From Chrysochromulina tobinii (Eukaryota; Haptophyta; Prymnesiales; Chrysochromulinaceae), in the NCBI GenBank assembly GCA_001275005.1, contig JWZX01003073.1, positions 1 through 64,000 on the forward strand: a DNA stretch of 64,000 bases, in the 5' to 3' direction. The notes beneath the pieces are model-generated. The model saw only the letters and a list, made by a program, of their open reading frames with translations. It was not told where the DNA came from and made no database searches. Positions within the stretch are counted from its first letter, which is position 1. Each line of letters opens with the position of its first letter. The position numbers were made by a program, and so were the translations under genes. Shown here one piece after another: positions 9,145-18,633 of this stretch.

Positions 9145-12100
9145 ATGGAAAAGGTGACTTTTGGCTTCTACCACGCGCTCGGCGTCACGTTCGACGCCGA
9201 TGAGCAGGCCATCAAGAAGGCGTTTCGCAAGCTGTCCCTGAAGCTGCACCCTGACCGCAACCCGGGTGACGAGTCCGCCAAGGACAAATTCCAGATCGTC
9301 AACTCGTCCTACGCATGCCTCTCGGAGACGCCGCGTCGGGAGCAGTACGATGCGATGTTCCGCATGCGCTGCGTCCTCGACCAGGGAAATCTCACGGCAG
9401 ATCAGCTTCGCGAGCTCGAACTGGATGCAAACTACATGTTCCCCGTGCTTGGCGTCAAGACCCTTGGCATGCGTGAGGAGGCCGTGCTGATGCTCAACCT
9501 CGAGGACGGGCTGCCAAAAGCTAGCGTTGAACGCTGGCGTAACGGCGAGAACATCGACCAGCGGCCGCTCAGCTCGCTGCGCTCCGTGGACGCGGACGAC
9601 AACCCGCCGAACGGCGTCAAGCTTGCATTCCGAGAGGAGAGTAGCAAAACGGAAACGAAGGTGCACCTGCTCGCGCGCTCGGTCGGAGAGCGCGGGACAA
9701 TCGTGCTGCTGCTGCGTACGCTCACCAGCGCCGGTGCGAAGCTGCGCACCGACGACCGCCTGATGCCGCCCCCGCCGCGGCTCACGGCATGGCTAAAGCT
9801 AAGCAGCACGAGCTTGATGTACGGCAAGCAGAGTGTTCGCGTGTTCGCGCTGCTGGGGCGCTCGAAGCTGCTCCTCTTCTCGGACGCGCAGCTTCGCCAG
9901 CTGAAGCAGCTCATCACGCTCGAGACGGGCGCCGTGCAGCTGCGCCACACGCCAGGAGAGCAGGAGTTTGAGCTCACCATCAACCCGCCTACCTCGCCAA
10001 ACACGAAGAGCTCTGCATTTGGAGCCGGGAAAGACTTGCTCAATATGGGCAAGTCGATGTTCAAGCTCACGCTGAGCGCCGAAACGGGCTTCGTGGCGGG
10101 TCAGTGGGCCACAGCCATCTCCGAAGGGCTCATGCAGGCGGGACTCAACGCCGAGGGTGTCACTATGCAAGCGTCGGCCTCAGGCGCCACAGGCGCGGGC
10201 GCACCCACCAAACCGAAATGGGGGCCGGAGATGATGGGGGCTGCGCCGGCGGACCCGTTCGACATGCCCAAGAGCTCGAAGGCGGCAGTGGGGAGCGGGG
10301 GCGGCGCGAGCGCCAAGCCAAAGACCGAGCAGGTCGCCGAGGCCGACCTGCTCGGCGATCTGGGAGGCGGCGATGAGGCCGACCTCGTCCGAACGGCCTC
10401 ATTAGGATTGAATTCCGACCTGCGCGAGCTCGTTGCAAAGCCGACGGCCGACATCCAGGCGGAAGAGGGCGAACCCGTGGCGGATGAGCCGCCGGAGGAT
10501 CCGGAGCCGAGCCCACATCAGTCCAGCCGACCGCCAATGACTGGCGGTGCTCCAACACCCAACCTCATGGGGTTCACTCCGTCGGGTGGGATGGGCACGC
10601 GGAGCAGTAGCCAATCATCAGGCAGCCTCATGGATATGATCGATGATGCACCGCTGATGGGGCTGTCGATGAATACCCCGCCGATGGGGATGTCGATGAT
10701 TACCCCGCCGATGGGAATGATGAATACGCCGATGGGGATGTCGATGAATACACCGCCGATGGGGATGTCGATGAATGTACCGCCTTTGGGGATGACGATG
10801 GCACCGTCGTCGATGGCACCTATGGTGTCTTCGGGAGCGGCAGGATCGGCGACGTCCTGGCAGCGGCAGCTCACTCTGAACAAGCCGATGCAGGGCAGCC
10901 GGCTTGGGCTCGATATCGAGCAGGGGAGTCTCCCGGATGTGGTGGTGGTGTGCGAGGTCAAGGCCAACTCGGCTGCTGAGAAGGCGGGCTTGAGGGTGGG
11001 CGAGCGGCTGTACACAGTCGCCGGCAAGCCTGTGATGAACACCGACAACGCATTTGACTTGCTCTGCGACGCCATCGGCGACATTAAGTTGACCGTTGGC
11101 CCGCTGACGCCGCCGCCGTCAGTGCCCATGCATCTACCTATGGCACCACCGTCCGACTCTGCCTTCAGCGACTCTGCCTTCGGTTTCATGGCTGGGGGCA
11201 ATGGCGGTGGCGGCAGCGCCCCTGTGTCACCGTCGACCACCGTCGGTGACTCTGCCTTCGGTTTCATCGCCGCCGCCGAGCCGGCACCGCCGCTGGTTTC
11301 GTCACCGCCGCTGGTTTCGGGCTTCGGCTTTATGGATGGCAGCAATGGCGGTGGCGGCAGCGCCCGGGTGTCGCCGTTGGGCGGTGGCGGTTCTGCCTTC
11401 GGCTTCATCGACGTCGGCAATACCTCGCCCCCGGCCGACCGACCGCCACGAGCGAGGCCACCCGCACCCTCCATCCCCTTTCCCGTGTGCGAGGGCTCGG
11501 AGCTACTCGTCGAGTGGCAGCTGCCTGTGTGGGCAGGCGACAGTGCAGGCGCCGTGCACCACTATGAACTCCAATGGCGAAACGAGGAGGAGGATTGGTG
11601 GACGGCCTCATCGAGCTCGCGGACCATCGCGCTCACGCGTGCGCGGCTGCGGGGACTGCGGCCGGCCTCAGCCTACTGGTTGCGCGTGCGCTCCATCGGT
11701 GCGGACAACGGCAAGTCCGACTTCTCGAGCTCGATCTGGCCAGCCCTCACGCCCACCTCGCCTCCGCAAGCCTTCGCCAACTCCGACGGCTCGGTACACG
11801 TGTTCCTCGAGCCGCTGCCGCCCTTTGCGACCTACTACGAGGTGCAGTGGATCCCAGCTGCCAAGTATGCCAGAGGCCCCAAAGTCGCGTTAATGAATTG
11901 GAAGCTCGCTCAAGCCGATGTGCTTCCGAACGGCCAAGGTGGCGCAAACGGCAGCGCGGGCCCTTGGTCAGCCCTTGCCGTCGCTGCGAATGCATGGAAG
12001 GGTGCCACCATGGTCCTGCGGCAACTGCCGCGCGGAGGCCCATACCTATTCCGCGTGCGGACGGCCAGCGAAGATGGCCTGACCTCGCCTTACTCGGCGC

Positions 12101-12420
12101 CCTCCTCTGAGGTATCCACGGCGGTGGGCGCGTTGCCGCCCACCCACTTTCCGTGGATGCTGCCGGACACCAACGCCATGGTGAAGCAGCTCGCCGAGCT
12201 TGGCTTGACAGCCGAGCAAGCGACAATTGCACTGCAGCAGACCGGAGGGACGAGCGTCTCAGCTGCTGCTGATTGGCACTTTGGCAAAGCTAAAGCGATG
12301 GCAGCGAAGGGGGCATGGGGTGCGGCGGCCAGAGGGGCACCAGTGGCGGCAGTTGCGCCGACACCGCCGCCGCAAGCAGCAGCAGCAGCAGCACAACCGC
12401 CACCCAATCTTTTGGATTGA
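9145..12420 (+). CDS. DnaJ-PH-PDZ-FN3-UBA multidomain protein
   Basis: This is a single 1,091-codon frame with an ATG at 9145. Residues 1-75 form a J domain with the HPD motif (KLHPDRNPGDE), the signature for stimulating an Hsp70 ATPase. Residues about 210-330 look like a PH-like fold (VRVFALLGRSKLLLF, later FKLTLSAETGFVAGQWATAI). A Met-rich low-complexity stretch (MGMSMNTPP units) lies near 490-565. A PDZ domain is at about 572-652 (SRLGLDIEQGSLPDVVVVCEV, AEKAGLRVGERLYTVAG). Gly/Ser/Ala linkers with repeated SAFGFM/I precede two fibronectin type III-like modules (768-992). A UBA-like three-helix motif (MVKQLAELGLTAEQATIALQ) is near 1005-1050. It is probably a scaffold linking Hsp70 to membranes, PDZ ligands and ubiquitin. 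The domain identities are good; the combined function is inference. Confidence 0.85.
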   Translation: MEKVTFGFYHALGVTFDADEQAIKKAFRKLSLKLHPDRNPGDESAKDKFQIVNSSYACLSETPRREQYDAMFRMRCVLDQGNLTADQLRELELDANYMFPVLGVKTLGMREEAVLMLNLEDGLPKASVERWRNGENIDQRPLSSLRSVDADDNPPNGVKLAFREESSKTETKVHLLARSVGERGTIVLLLRTLTSAGAKLRTDDRLMPPPPRLTAWLKLSSTSLMYGKQSVRVFALLGRSKLLLFSDAQLRQLKQLITLETGAVQLRHTPGEQEFELTINPPTSPNTKSSAFGAGKDLLNMGKSMFKLTLSAETGFVAGQWATAISEGLMQAGLNAEGVTMQASASGATGAGAPTKPKWGPEMMGAAPADPFDMPKSSKAAVGSGGGASAKPKTEQVAEADLLGDLGGGDEADLVRTASLGLNSDLRELVAKPTADIQAEEGEPVADEPPEDPEPSPHQSSRPPMTGGAPTPNLMGFTPSGGMGTRSSSQSSGSLMDMIDDAPLMGLSMNTPPMGMSMITPPMGMMNTPMGMSMNTPPMGMSMNVPPLGMTMAPSSMAPMVSSGAAGSATSWQRQLTLNKPMQGSRLGLDIEQGSLPDVVVVCEVKANSAAEKAGLRVGERLYTVAGKPVMNTDNAFDLLCDAIGDIKLTVGPLTPPPSVPMHLPMAPPSDSAFSDSAFGFMAGGNGGGGSAPVSPSTTVGDSAFGFIAAAEPAPPLVSSPPLVSGFGFMDGSNGGGGSARVSPLGGGGSAFGFIDVGNTSPPADRPPRARPPAPSIPFPVCEGSELLVEWQLPVWAGDSAGAVHHYELQWRNEEEDWWTASSSSRTIALTRARLRGLRPASAYWLRVRSIGADNGKSDFSSSIWPALTPTSPPQAFANSDGSVHVFLEPLPPFATYYEVQWIPAAKYARGPKVALMNWKLAQADVLPNGQGGANGSAGPWSALAVAANAWKGATMVLRQLPRGGPYLFRVRTASEDGLTSPYSAPSSEVSTAVGALPPTHFPWMLPDTNAMVKQLAELGLTAEQATIALQQTGGTSVSAAADWHFGKAKAMAAKGAWGAAARGAPVAAVAPTPPPQAAAAAAQPPPNLLD
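10640..10810 (+). repeat. Met-rich coding minisatellite
   Basis: Imperfect units of about 27-30 nt (coding MGMSMNTPP and variants) repeat about six times inside the DnaJ-PDZ gene. All units keep the frame. Confidence 0.8.
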
Positions 12421-12979
12421 GCGCCGATAGTCAGCAAAGCACGTCGATAGTAAGATAGCTGCACGCACGCCGAACGGCATTGGGCTACAAGTTTGGGGCG
12501 AAATTAGCATGTGCAATGAGGGCCCGAGGCGGAGCGGCAGGCTTGGTAAGATCTGTCGCGGTGAGAAGACCACATGAGACGATCACAGGTGGTTGTGCAT
12601 GAGGATGCATGTGGATGCATTTAGACGCGGCTGTACGCTTTAATTGGAGGCGGTACCGTCGACGCCGACGGGGGTGTGCAGCTCGTTGGACGTTACCAGC
12701 GCGCAGCGGGCCGATGGGTACGTGATACGTGTATCCGACGACGCGTGGTCAGTTTCATCTTTCACGGTGTCGAGAACGATTGACAATTCAAGAATTGGTT
12801 CTTGGTTCTTTTCGCGAAATGGCGAAAAACGTAACCGGTCTAAGGACTAAGGAACCTCAGTAATCGTTCCGGACGGCCCGGCGTCGTTCGGACCAGCCGT
12901 TTGCGTATTACCAATTACGCGCCGTAGGGCTAGGGGTAGCAATTCCGGGAATCCCGCCAACGGCCAAGCCCATTCCCCG
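12421..12979. other. Intergenic region, no gene seen
   Basis: This is the 3' flank of the DnaJ gene up to the GH5 relic. No conserved coding sequence was recognised. Confidence 0.5.
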
Positions 12980-13690
12980 CTTCGGCCTTCGCAAGATTGA
13001 AGATAATCCCATGTTCGGTCCCAGATCCCAGGCATGTTGAGTGTCATCAAGGAAAGCTGGCCGCGGTGAATTGCTTTTGCGGCGCAGTCCGTGGGGCCGT
13101 TTAGCGTATAAGTATGCGGGGCGGTACACGACCTCGCCGATTATTGCCGATGTGCGGGCGCCGCTCACCAACTTGTACCTTAGGTGCGGCCGCGCGCCAT
13201 AGGTTCTCACCCTACCAAATGCCTGCCTCGTTGGAGTAGACATGTCCTGCTGGCCTGGTGCGGAGGGTGTATCACACAGGGTGGTGGTATGCCCTAGGCG
13301 TGCCCGGCGCGGTTGGGTCATGCTGCGTCCTGCACAGGCCAAGGCCCTGGCCAACGCCCTGCACGAAGATGGCCCAGCGGGGACAACGCCGGTAGTGAGA
13401 CCCCAGCTCGGAAGCCAGCGCATCCCACTGGTCCGCTGCTTGGTAGAATGGTGACGAGGCGCCCGCGAGCGTGGCGCGCCCCAGAACATGGCAAACGGCT
13501 CGTTCTTGAGGTCGGCAGACACAATGTTCCAGTAATTGTCGGCGTCGCACAGTTCGGTCGCAACCAAGTTGAGCCCACGCGGCAAAGAGGCTCGTTCGTG
13601 CACGCATGCTCACCCTACCGCCATCTGGCCAAACACCCGCTTGAAGGACGTGCAGGTCGAGGAGCACGAGCAAACCAGCATCGCCCCGGC
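12980..13690 (-). pseudogene. Decayed glycoside hydrolase family 5 (cellulase-like) gene
   Basis: Collinear pieces of a GH5 domain occur on the minus strand in alternating frames. LLVLLDLHVLQAGVWPDGG (near 13680-13620) is the beta-3 region. NYWNIVSADLKNEPFAMFWG (near 13530-13480) contains the LKNEP acid/base motif. DQWDALASELGSH with CPRWAIFVQGVGQG (near 13440-13340) follows. Then come VVYRPAYLYAKRP (near 13120) and PGIWDRTWDYLQ (near 13030). At least three frame changes separate them and no ATG-to-stop frame covers the domain. Order and spacing match secreted eukaryotic GH5 endoglucanases. Short introns could explain some but probably not all breaks. A pseudogene is the simplest reading; poor assembly is the alternative. 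Confidence 0.65.
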
Positions 13691-13830
13691 CAGCTGCACG
13701 AGTAGTGAGAGCTGTTTCTTGTGGCCTTGGGTGACCCTCACGTTTCTCAGCGCCAGTGAATAAGGCGGCGGCGGCGGGAAGCGCCCTTCACACCCGGTCT
13801 CGATGCCGCACTCACTGGCTGCATTCGCTC

Positions 13831-15333
13831 ATGGTGCAAGTGTCGCGCATGCACCAAGTGGCACAGCGAATGTGCGACTCACCACCCACGTGCTCTCGTT
13901 GGCCATACTTGGCTATTGAGCATCCCACATCCACATGGCATCGAATAGCTGCAGGCGCGAGCCCGTCGCTGCACCGGTGGCGTCAGCCGCAGCCGCAAGG
14001 CGTTTCCCCTCGCAGCGAGCCGCGACATGCCCTGTGCGAGAACGATCGTCTCCTGGAGCGGTTCGCAACGCGTGCTTACCAAGTTTCCCGGCCGACCCTT
14101 GCGTTTCAGAGCCCACGCCCTCCATTCAGCCTCATGCCAGTCGCAGCAGCAGATTTGGCGGTCGCTCGCGCCTCGTTGCCTCCGCTACGGAACTCCAGTA
14201 GTAGCTTACTACCGACACGAAAGCTCGTGCCTTGGCACAGCTCTGGGGTGCGTGATGGGGTTCCATTGATGTCGCGGTCGTCCGAACGCCTCGAGCAGTT
14301 GGCACCAGGCCTTGGAGGTCCTACTCTGCTGATGCCTGTACCAGACCTTCCAACTCTCGAGAGCGTCGCTTTGCGTGCAATCAGCGAGCGCGAGTATCAC
14401 CTTTCCCGGCTACACGCGCTGTTGCTGTCGGCGATTGGCCCCGTGCCAGTGGATCCGGTGGACTTACCTGCATATGCAACGCTGCTGTCAACAGTTCGCA
14501 GCGCATCGGCCCAAGAGCTGCAGGCGCTGCGACTCGCGAGCGTTGATGTCGTCGAAGCAATAGTGCGCTGGCGAAGGCGGCGCCGCCGCCCATTTGAGCC
14601 ATTCGTGTGGCGGTCGCACAACTACTTGCTCAAGATGCTCCTCGACGTATTCTTTTTGGGCCTCGCCTCGACAGTGGACGATGCGGCCGCGGACCCGTTC
14701 CTGCTGCGCAGCTTTGCCGAGGCACTCGAGCACGGGCGTCGCATGGAAGCGGATACAGCTGCGCTGCTCAACGAGCAGACCGAGGCCGCACGGGTCATCC
14801 AGGCGCGCTACCACGAAAAAGCCGAAAAGACCGGACTGAGCGTGGCCGTCGCGAGTCCCGCGTCGCACTCCGTGGCTGCTGCGACGTCGTGTGCGCCTTC
14901 GTCGGGGGGGAGCGCCGCACCGGGCGCTCGCGCCGCGTACGCGCGGCGCAAGTACCTCTGCTCTTCGTTCACGCCCGAGCGGCGGCACACGAAACAGGAG
15001 ATGGTCCGCATGTGGGCTGCGGAGCGTGTGCTCGAGGCGGAGCGCACGCACCTGGGAGCGGCCTTCGAACCGATCTCGCCGGTGCTGAGGCCTACAGACG
15101 TCGAGGTCCGGCAGATGGCCGATCTCATCTGGTTTGGCGTCGGCGAGCCGCCTGAGCTCGTCGCCCTCGATGCGAGCATGCCCAGGCATCCGCGTCCTAA
15201 GGCCCGTGATCCCGATCCTTGCCTCAAACCCCCAAGGCCGCCAGTGGGGCGTGCGGCCTCGCGCAGCGCGTCGACGGCGCTGCAAGGCACGTCGCCAATG
15301 CTCAAGCCGATCACCCCAGGCGGACGCTCGTGA
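13831..15333 (+). CDS. Hypothetical protein with basic/hydrophobic helical core
   Basis: The frame is open from 13756 without an ATG. The first ATG is at 13831, and another at 14131 (MPVAAADLAV) may be nearer the real start, because the first 125 residues look like non-coding translation. The part that looks genuine runs from about 14280 to 15180. It is helical, with LESVALRAISEREYHLSRL, then a polybasic run followed by RPFEPFVWRSHNYLLKMLLD. Later come an IQ-like helix (ARVIQARYHEKAEK) and KQEMVRMWAAERVLEAERTH. I do not recognise the family. The VWRSHNYLLKM segment is the best seed for a homology search. It lies divergent from the GH5 relic and ends 455 bp before the convergent Kv channel gene. 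Confidence 0.5.
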   Translation: MVQVSRMHQVAQRMCDSPPTCSRWPYLAIEHPTSTWHRIAAGASPSLHRWRQPQPQGVSPRSEPRHALCENDRLLERFATRAYQVSRPTLAFQSPRPPFSLMPVAAADLAVARASLPPLRNSSSSLLPTRKLVPWHSSGVRDGVPLMSRSSERLEQLAPGLGGPTLLMPVPDLPTLESVALRAISEREYHLSRLHALLLSAIGPVPVDPVDLPAYATLLSTVRSASAQELQALRLASVDVVEAIVRWRRRRRRPFEPFVWRSHNYLLKMLLDVFFLGLASTVDDAAADPFLLRSFAEALEHGRRMEADTAALLNEQTEAARVIQARYHEKAEKTGLSVAVASPASHSVAAATSCAPSSGGSAAPGARAAYARRKYLCSSFTPERRHTKQEMVRMWAAERVLEAERTHLGAAFEPISPVLRPTDVEVRQMADLIWFGVGEPPELVALDASMPRHPRPKARDPDPCLKPPRPPVGRAASRSASTALQGTSPMLKPITPGGRS

Positions 15334-15788
15334 GCAAGGAACCACAACTAGCAGCACTGATCCGTCTCACATCGTCTCCGACAGCGGACAGCGGCGTTGT
15401 ACCCTTGACCTCGAACGGATGCATCGGCGTCACAGTGCGGAGACCGCGACCGGAGTCGTCGTATTAGGACCATTTTTACCAATAACTCATTGCCAATAAG
15501 AATAACTACCGAGACCCCCCAAGTGCCAAAGATGACCCCGATACTACTGTTTAGTGTAGCACGGAGAAGTCACCCAGGCCGGCTGAAATGTCGAAAACCG
15601 AACCGCGAACGCGGGTAACGGAACGACAACGGCTCAAGGCACCGAGTCACGCAACGTGACGGCGGAGGCGGTATCGACCCATCCCATGGGATGCTCGATC
15701 GGCAAATGCGGAGCATCATCTCATGCCCATCTCATGCCAGTATGCGTTGGACTCCCGGAGTTTATCCGGGGGATGTTTGTGAGGGACT
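15334..15788. other. Convergent 3' intergenic region
   Basis: This lies between the stops of the hypothetical gene (+) and the Kv channel (-). No conserved feature was seen. Confidence 0.55.
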
Positions 15789-17276
15789 TTATGTGCCTTT
15801 CGGGACTATGATCTTGGGGTCGAGGGGCGTGGGGCGCTCGTCGATGCCAGCCGCGTGCCTCCGCAGCACGTCCTTCACCTGGGCACGCAGCTTGTTCTCG
15901 TGGCGCTCGAGCAGCTCGTCGATCTCCGCGAGCAGCTGGTAGTTGGACTCGTGGATGATCGTCTGGATAATCTTGATGGGATCCTTCTTTTCCGCCTCCT
16001 CCTTTTTCGCCGCCACCGACCCCGGCGTCGGCGGCTGGGCCGACGCACCTTCCTTTTTTGGTGTGCTCGGCGCCGTTGGTAGCAGCAGGCTGCCCAAACC
16101 CGACAAGCGCTTTTTCGGCCCGTCGGGCGAGAGCTGCTCCGCCGCCCGCCGCGCCGCCTCGGCCGCCTCCTCCTGCGCCTTACGCGCTCTCCGCTTGCGC
16201 TCAAGCTCCTCCTGCTTTGCTTTCTTAAACTCGCGATACTCGGAGTCGAAGTTGGCGCCGATGATGGTGATGGGTAACGAGAGCACAATGAGGCCTGAGA
16301 ACATGGTGAACACCGCGACCAGCTTGCCCAACTCAGTCACGGGGAACTGGTCACCGTAGCCGACGGTGGTCATCGTGACGATAGTCCACCACATGCTGGT
16401 CGGGATGGACTCGTAGGGCGACCTCGAGCCGTCGGGACGCACGTACTGCTTGCGAATCTCATCGTACTCGCCCATCTCGAACGTGTAGATCAGCGTCGCG
16501 AACAGGAGCGAGAAGACGCCCATGAACGCGAAGAGCATCAGGAGCGCCGTCGCCGACTTGCGCAGCGTGGTCAGTAGCATGATGATCCCCTGGAAGCTCT
16601 TGGACATTTTAAATATGCGTGTGATGCGCGTGAGCCGGATGAGGCGCAGCACGGATAGCACTTGGGGCGAGCCTCCTGGAAGCGACCTCTCGATGTACCA
16701 CGGGATGATCGAGATGAAGTCGACGATGTTCGCTAAGTTGATCAAGTACTTCAGCACGCCCGGCCCGGCCGGCGATGTGAAGAGCCGCAGAATATACTCG
16801 ACCGTGAAGACCATGATGCAGAAGGTCTCGATCTCGCCGAATGGGGTGCGGTTCTCATCGAGCGGCGACTGCACCGGCCTGTGTCCAAAGGAGCGGTAAC
16901 TGTTTGGCGGCTGCGGCGACACTTTGCTGCCTTCGATGACCTCATCGGTCGTGGCATTGACCCACACATCGACAAAATGTCGATCCTCAGGAGCGGAGGC
17001 GATGGTGAACGAACCGATCGACAGCAAAATTATCATCATCATGAACGTCGACCACACTTGCGCAAGGACTGACGACCCCGGTTCGTCGAGCAGCGTCCAC
17101 AGCTTCAGCTGGTAGTACCTGAAGCTGCCGTGAGGGGGCGCTGGTCGCATTTTCGCCTTGCTGCTACTGCTAGCCTCGGATGTGCCCTGGCCGTTCGCCG
17201 TAACTTGTCCTTCCTCGCCTGTTTCCTTCCCGCTGAACAAGGCATCCCCTGGCTGGCGCCCATCGGATTCGCCCAT
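15789..17276 (-). CDS. Voltage-gated potassium channel (Kv-type, six-transmembrane)
   Basis: The protein has 495 residues in one exon from an ATG at 17276. The six-TM plan is visible. S1 is VWSTFMMMIILLSIGSFTI, S2 begins at FCIMVFTVEYILRLF, and S3 is ANIVDFISIIPWYIE. S4 carries regularly spaced basic residues (VLRLIRLTRITRIFKMSKS). S5 is LLMLFAFMGVFSLLFATLI. The pore has the K+ selectivity filter MTTVGYGDQFP. S6 contains a PITI hinge rather than the classical PVP. The N-terminus (about 65 residues) is too short for a T1 tetramerisation domain. The C-terminal tail is a Lys/Glu/Ala-rich coiled coil that may replace T1 in assembly. It should repolarise the plasma or flagellar membrane. It is divergent from the NOTUM gene, 187 bp away. 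Confidence 0.92.
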   Translation of the reverse strand: MGESDGRQPGDALFSGKETGEEGQVTANGQGTSEASSSSKAKMRPAPPHGSFRYYQLKLWTLLDEPGSSVLAQVWSTFMMMIILLSIGSFTIASAPEDRHFVDVWVNATTDEVIEGSKVSPQPPNSYRSFGHRPVQSPLDENRTPFGEIETFCIMVFTVEYILRLFTSPAGPGVLKYLINLANIVDFISIIPWYIERSLPGGSPQVLSVLRLIRLTRITRIFKMSKSFQGIIMLLTTLRKSATALLMLFAFMGVFSLLFATLIYTFEMGEYDEIRKQYVRPDGSRSPYESIPTSMWWTIVTMTTVGYGDQFPVTELGKLVAVFTMFSGLIVLSLPITIIGANFDSEYREFKKAKQEELERKRRARKAQEEAAEAARRAAEQLSPDGPKKRLSGLGSLLLPTAPSTPKKEGASAQPPTPGSVAAKKEEAEKKDPIKIIQTIIHESNYQLLAEIDELLERHENKLRAQVKDVLRRHAAGIDERPTPLDPKIIVPKGT

Positions 17277-17462
17277 GGGAGGGGAGGGCGTTTTTCAACC
17301 TCTCGATCGGTCGTTGTTTTACAATAGTATCAGTTACGGATCGTGAGCTGTTTCGGGCACACCGAACCATGCTCGTTTTGTTCAAACCAAAGCAGCGCGG
17401 ATGTGACCCCTTCCCTGCGCGTTGTGAAAAGTAGCCAACTCAACCTTGGGGCGGCACACAAG

Positions 17463-18537
17463 ATGGAGCTCGTCGAAGCGACGACAGCACTGCTCACGCT
17501 CCTCAACGCTAGCAACGTGCCGCTAGCAAAATGCATGGACGGCACTCCGGGTGGCTACTACCACGCCGCCAATGCAAGCTCGCGCTCGTGGATCATTGAG
17601 CTGGAGGGAGGCGGGGAATGCGTGGACAAGGCCGACTGCGAAAAGCACATCCACTCGGCACTCGGCTCGTCCAATTTCTTCCTCAAAAACACCACGCTGA
17701 AGTTTTTTGCTGCAAGACGACGCCGTGGCCAACCCTCGCTTGCGTCAAATGAACCGCGTGTACGTCCCATACTGTTCTCAGGACTTGTGGACTGGCCAGC
17801 GTGTTGCTGCGAGCGATGAGACGTTTGGCTACTTCTTTTCGGGCCACTACGTCCTCGAGGGCGTGCTCGACGCGCTCGATGCGCTCGGGCTCGCGGGCGC
17901 CCATGACATCATCCTCACGGGTGAATCTGCGGGCGGCATCGGCGTGTGGCCGCACCTCGACTGGCTAGCCGCTCGGTATCCAAAGGCGAAGGTGACTGGT
18001 GCTCCTCTGGCGGGCTACTACTTCTTTGCGGTGCCGTACACCGGCCCTGGGCACACGTCGTCGTCGCTCGCTGACTTCCGCGAGGACGCTTGGCCAGGCC
18101 ACTACAGCCTGTGGAACAGCACGGTCGATGCGAGCTGCGCGGCAGCCATTGAGCCCTGGCGTTGCATGCTATCCAACTACTCATTCCCTTACATCGAGAC
18201 GCGCGTCTTCATCATCGAGGCGCAGACAGACAAGGTGCAGCTCGAGGCGCACGACTGGGTGCCGTCGAGCCAAGACCCATTCTGGAGCGCTCCGGTCCTC
18301 GACTACTTTGGCGAGTGGAGCCACAACATGAGCGTCGCTCTCAGCCCTTCGATGGCAGTTGGCCATCCGAACGGCGTCTTCTCACCGGCGTGCTTCATTC
18401 ACACCGACGGCTGGGAGACGACGCTGATCAAGGGCATCAACTACTTGACGGCGTTCGACCGATGGTACTTTGATGACGAGACCATGAAGCTGCAGGATGA
18501 CTGCGGCCTCCTCTGTAACCCGACTTGCCCTCACTGA
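17463..18537 (+). CDS. NOTUM/pectinacetylesterase family hydrolase, frame broken by one base
   Basis: The ATG at 17463 opens the N-terminal part (GGYYHAANASSRSWIIELEGGG and CVDKADC, typical of the family). At the T6 run 17703-17708 the frame moves by one base into the second segment (NRVYVPYCSQDLWTG, then the nucleophile elbow ILTGESAGGIG with the catalytic Ser, then HTDGWETTLIKG near the catalytic His). Treating one T as extra gives an intact protein of about 357 residues, the usual catalytic length. The family removes acyl groups from polysaccharides (plant pectinacetylesterase) or palmitoleate from Wnt (animal NOTUM). The algal substrate is unknown but probably extracellular. No signal peptide is visible, so a 5' exon may be missing. 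A homopolymer assembly error is more likely than decay, because everything downstream is conserved. Confidence 0.8.
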
Positions 18538-18633
18538 GGCCAAACCACCCCTCGTCGCACGTCGGGTGCTAATAGCTCCTCGGAGGCGTGCGTTTCTCAA
18601 ATACAATTGTATGTCCCGAGTGAAATCCCGAGT

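Noticed and set aside
12908-13603. A 231-codon minus-strand frame as an intact gene
   Set aside because: Only parts of it match GH5, and neighbouring GH5 motifs are in other frames, so it is annotated as part of the relic.
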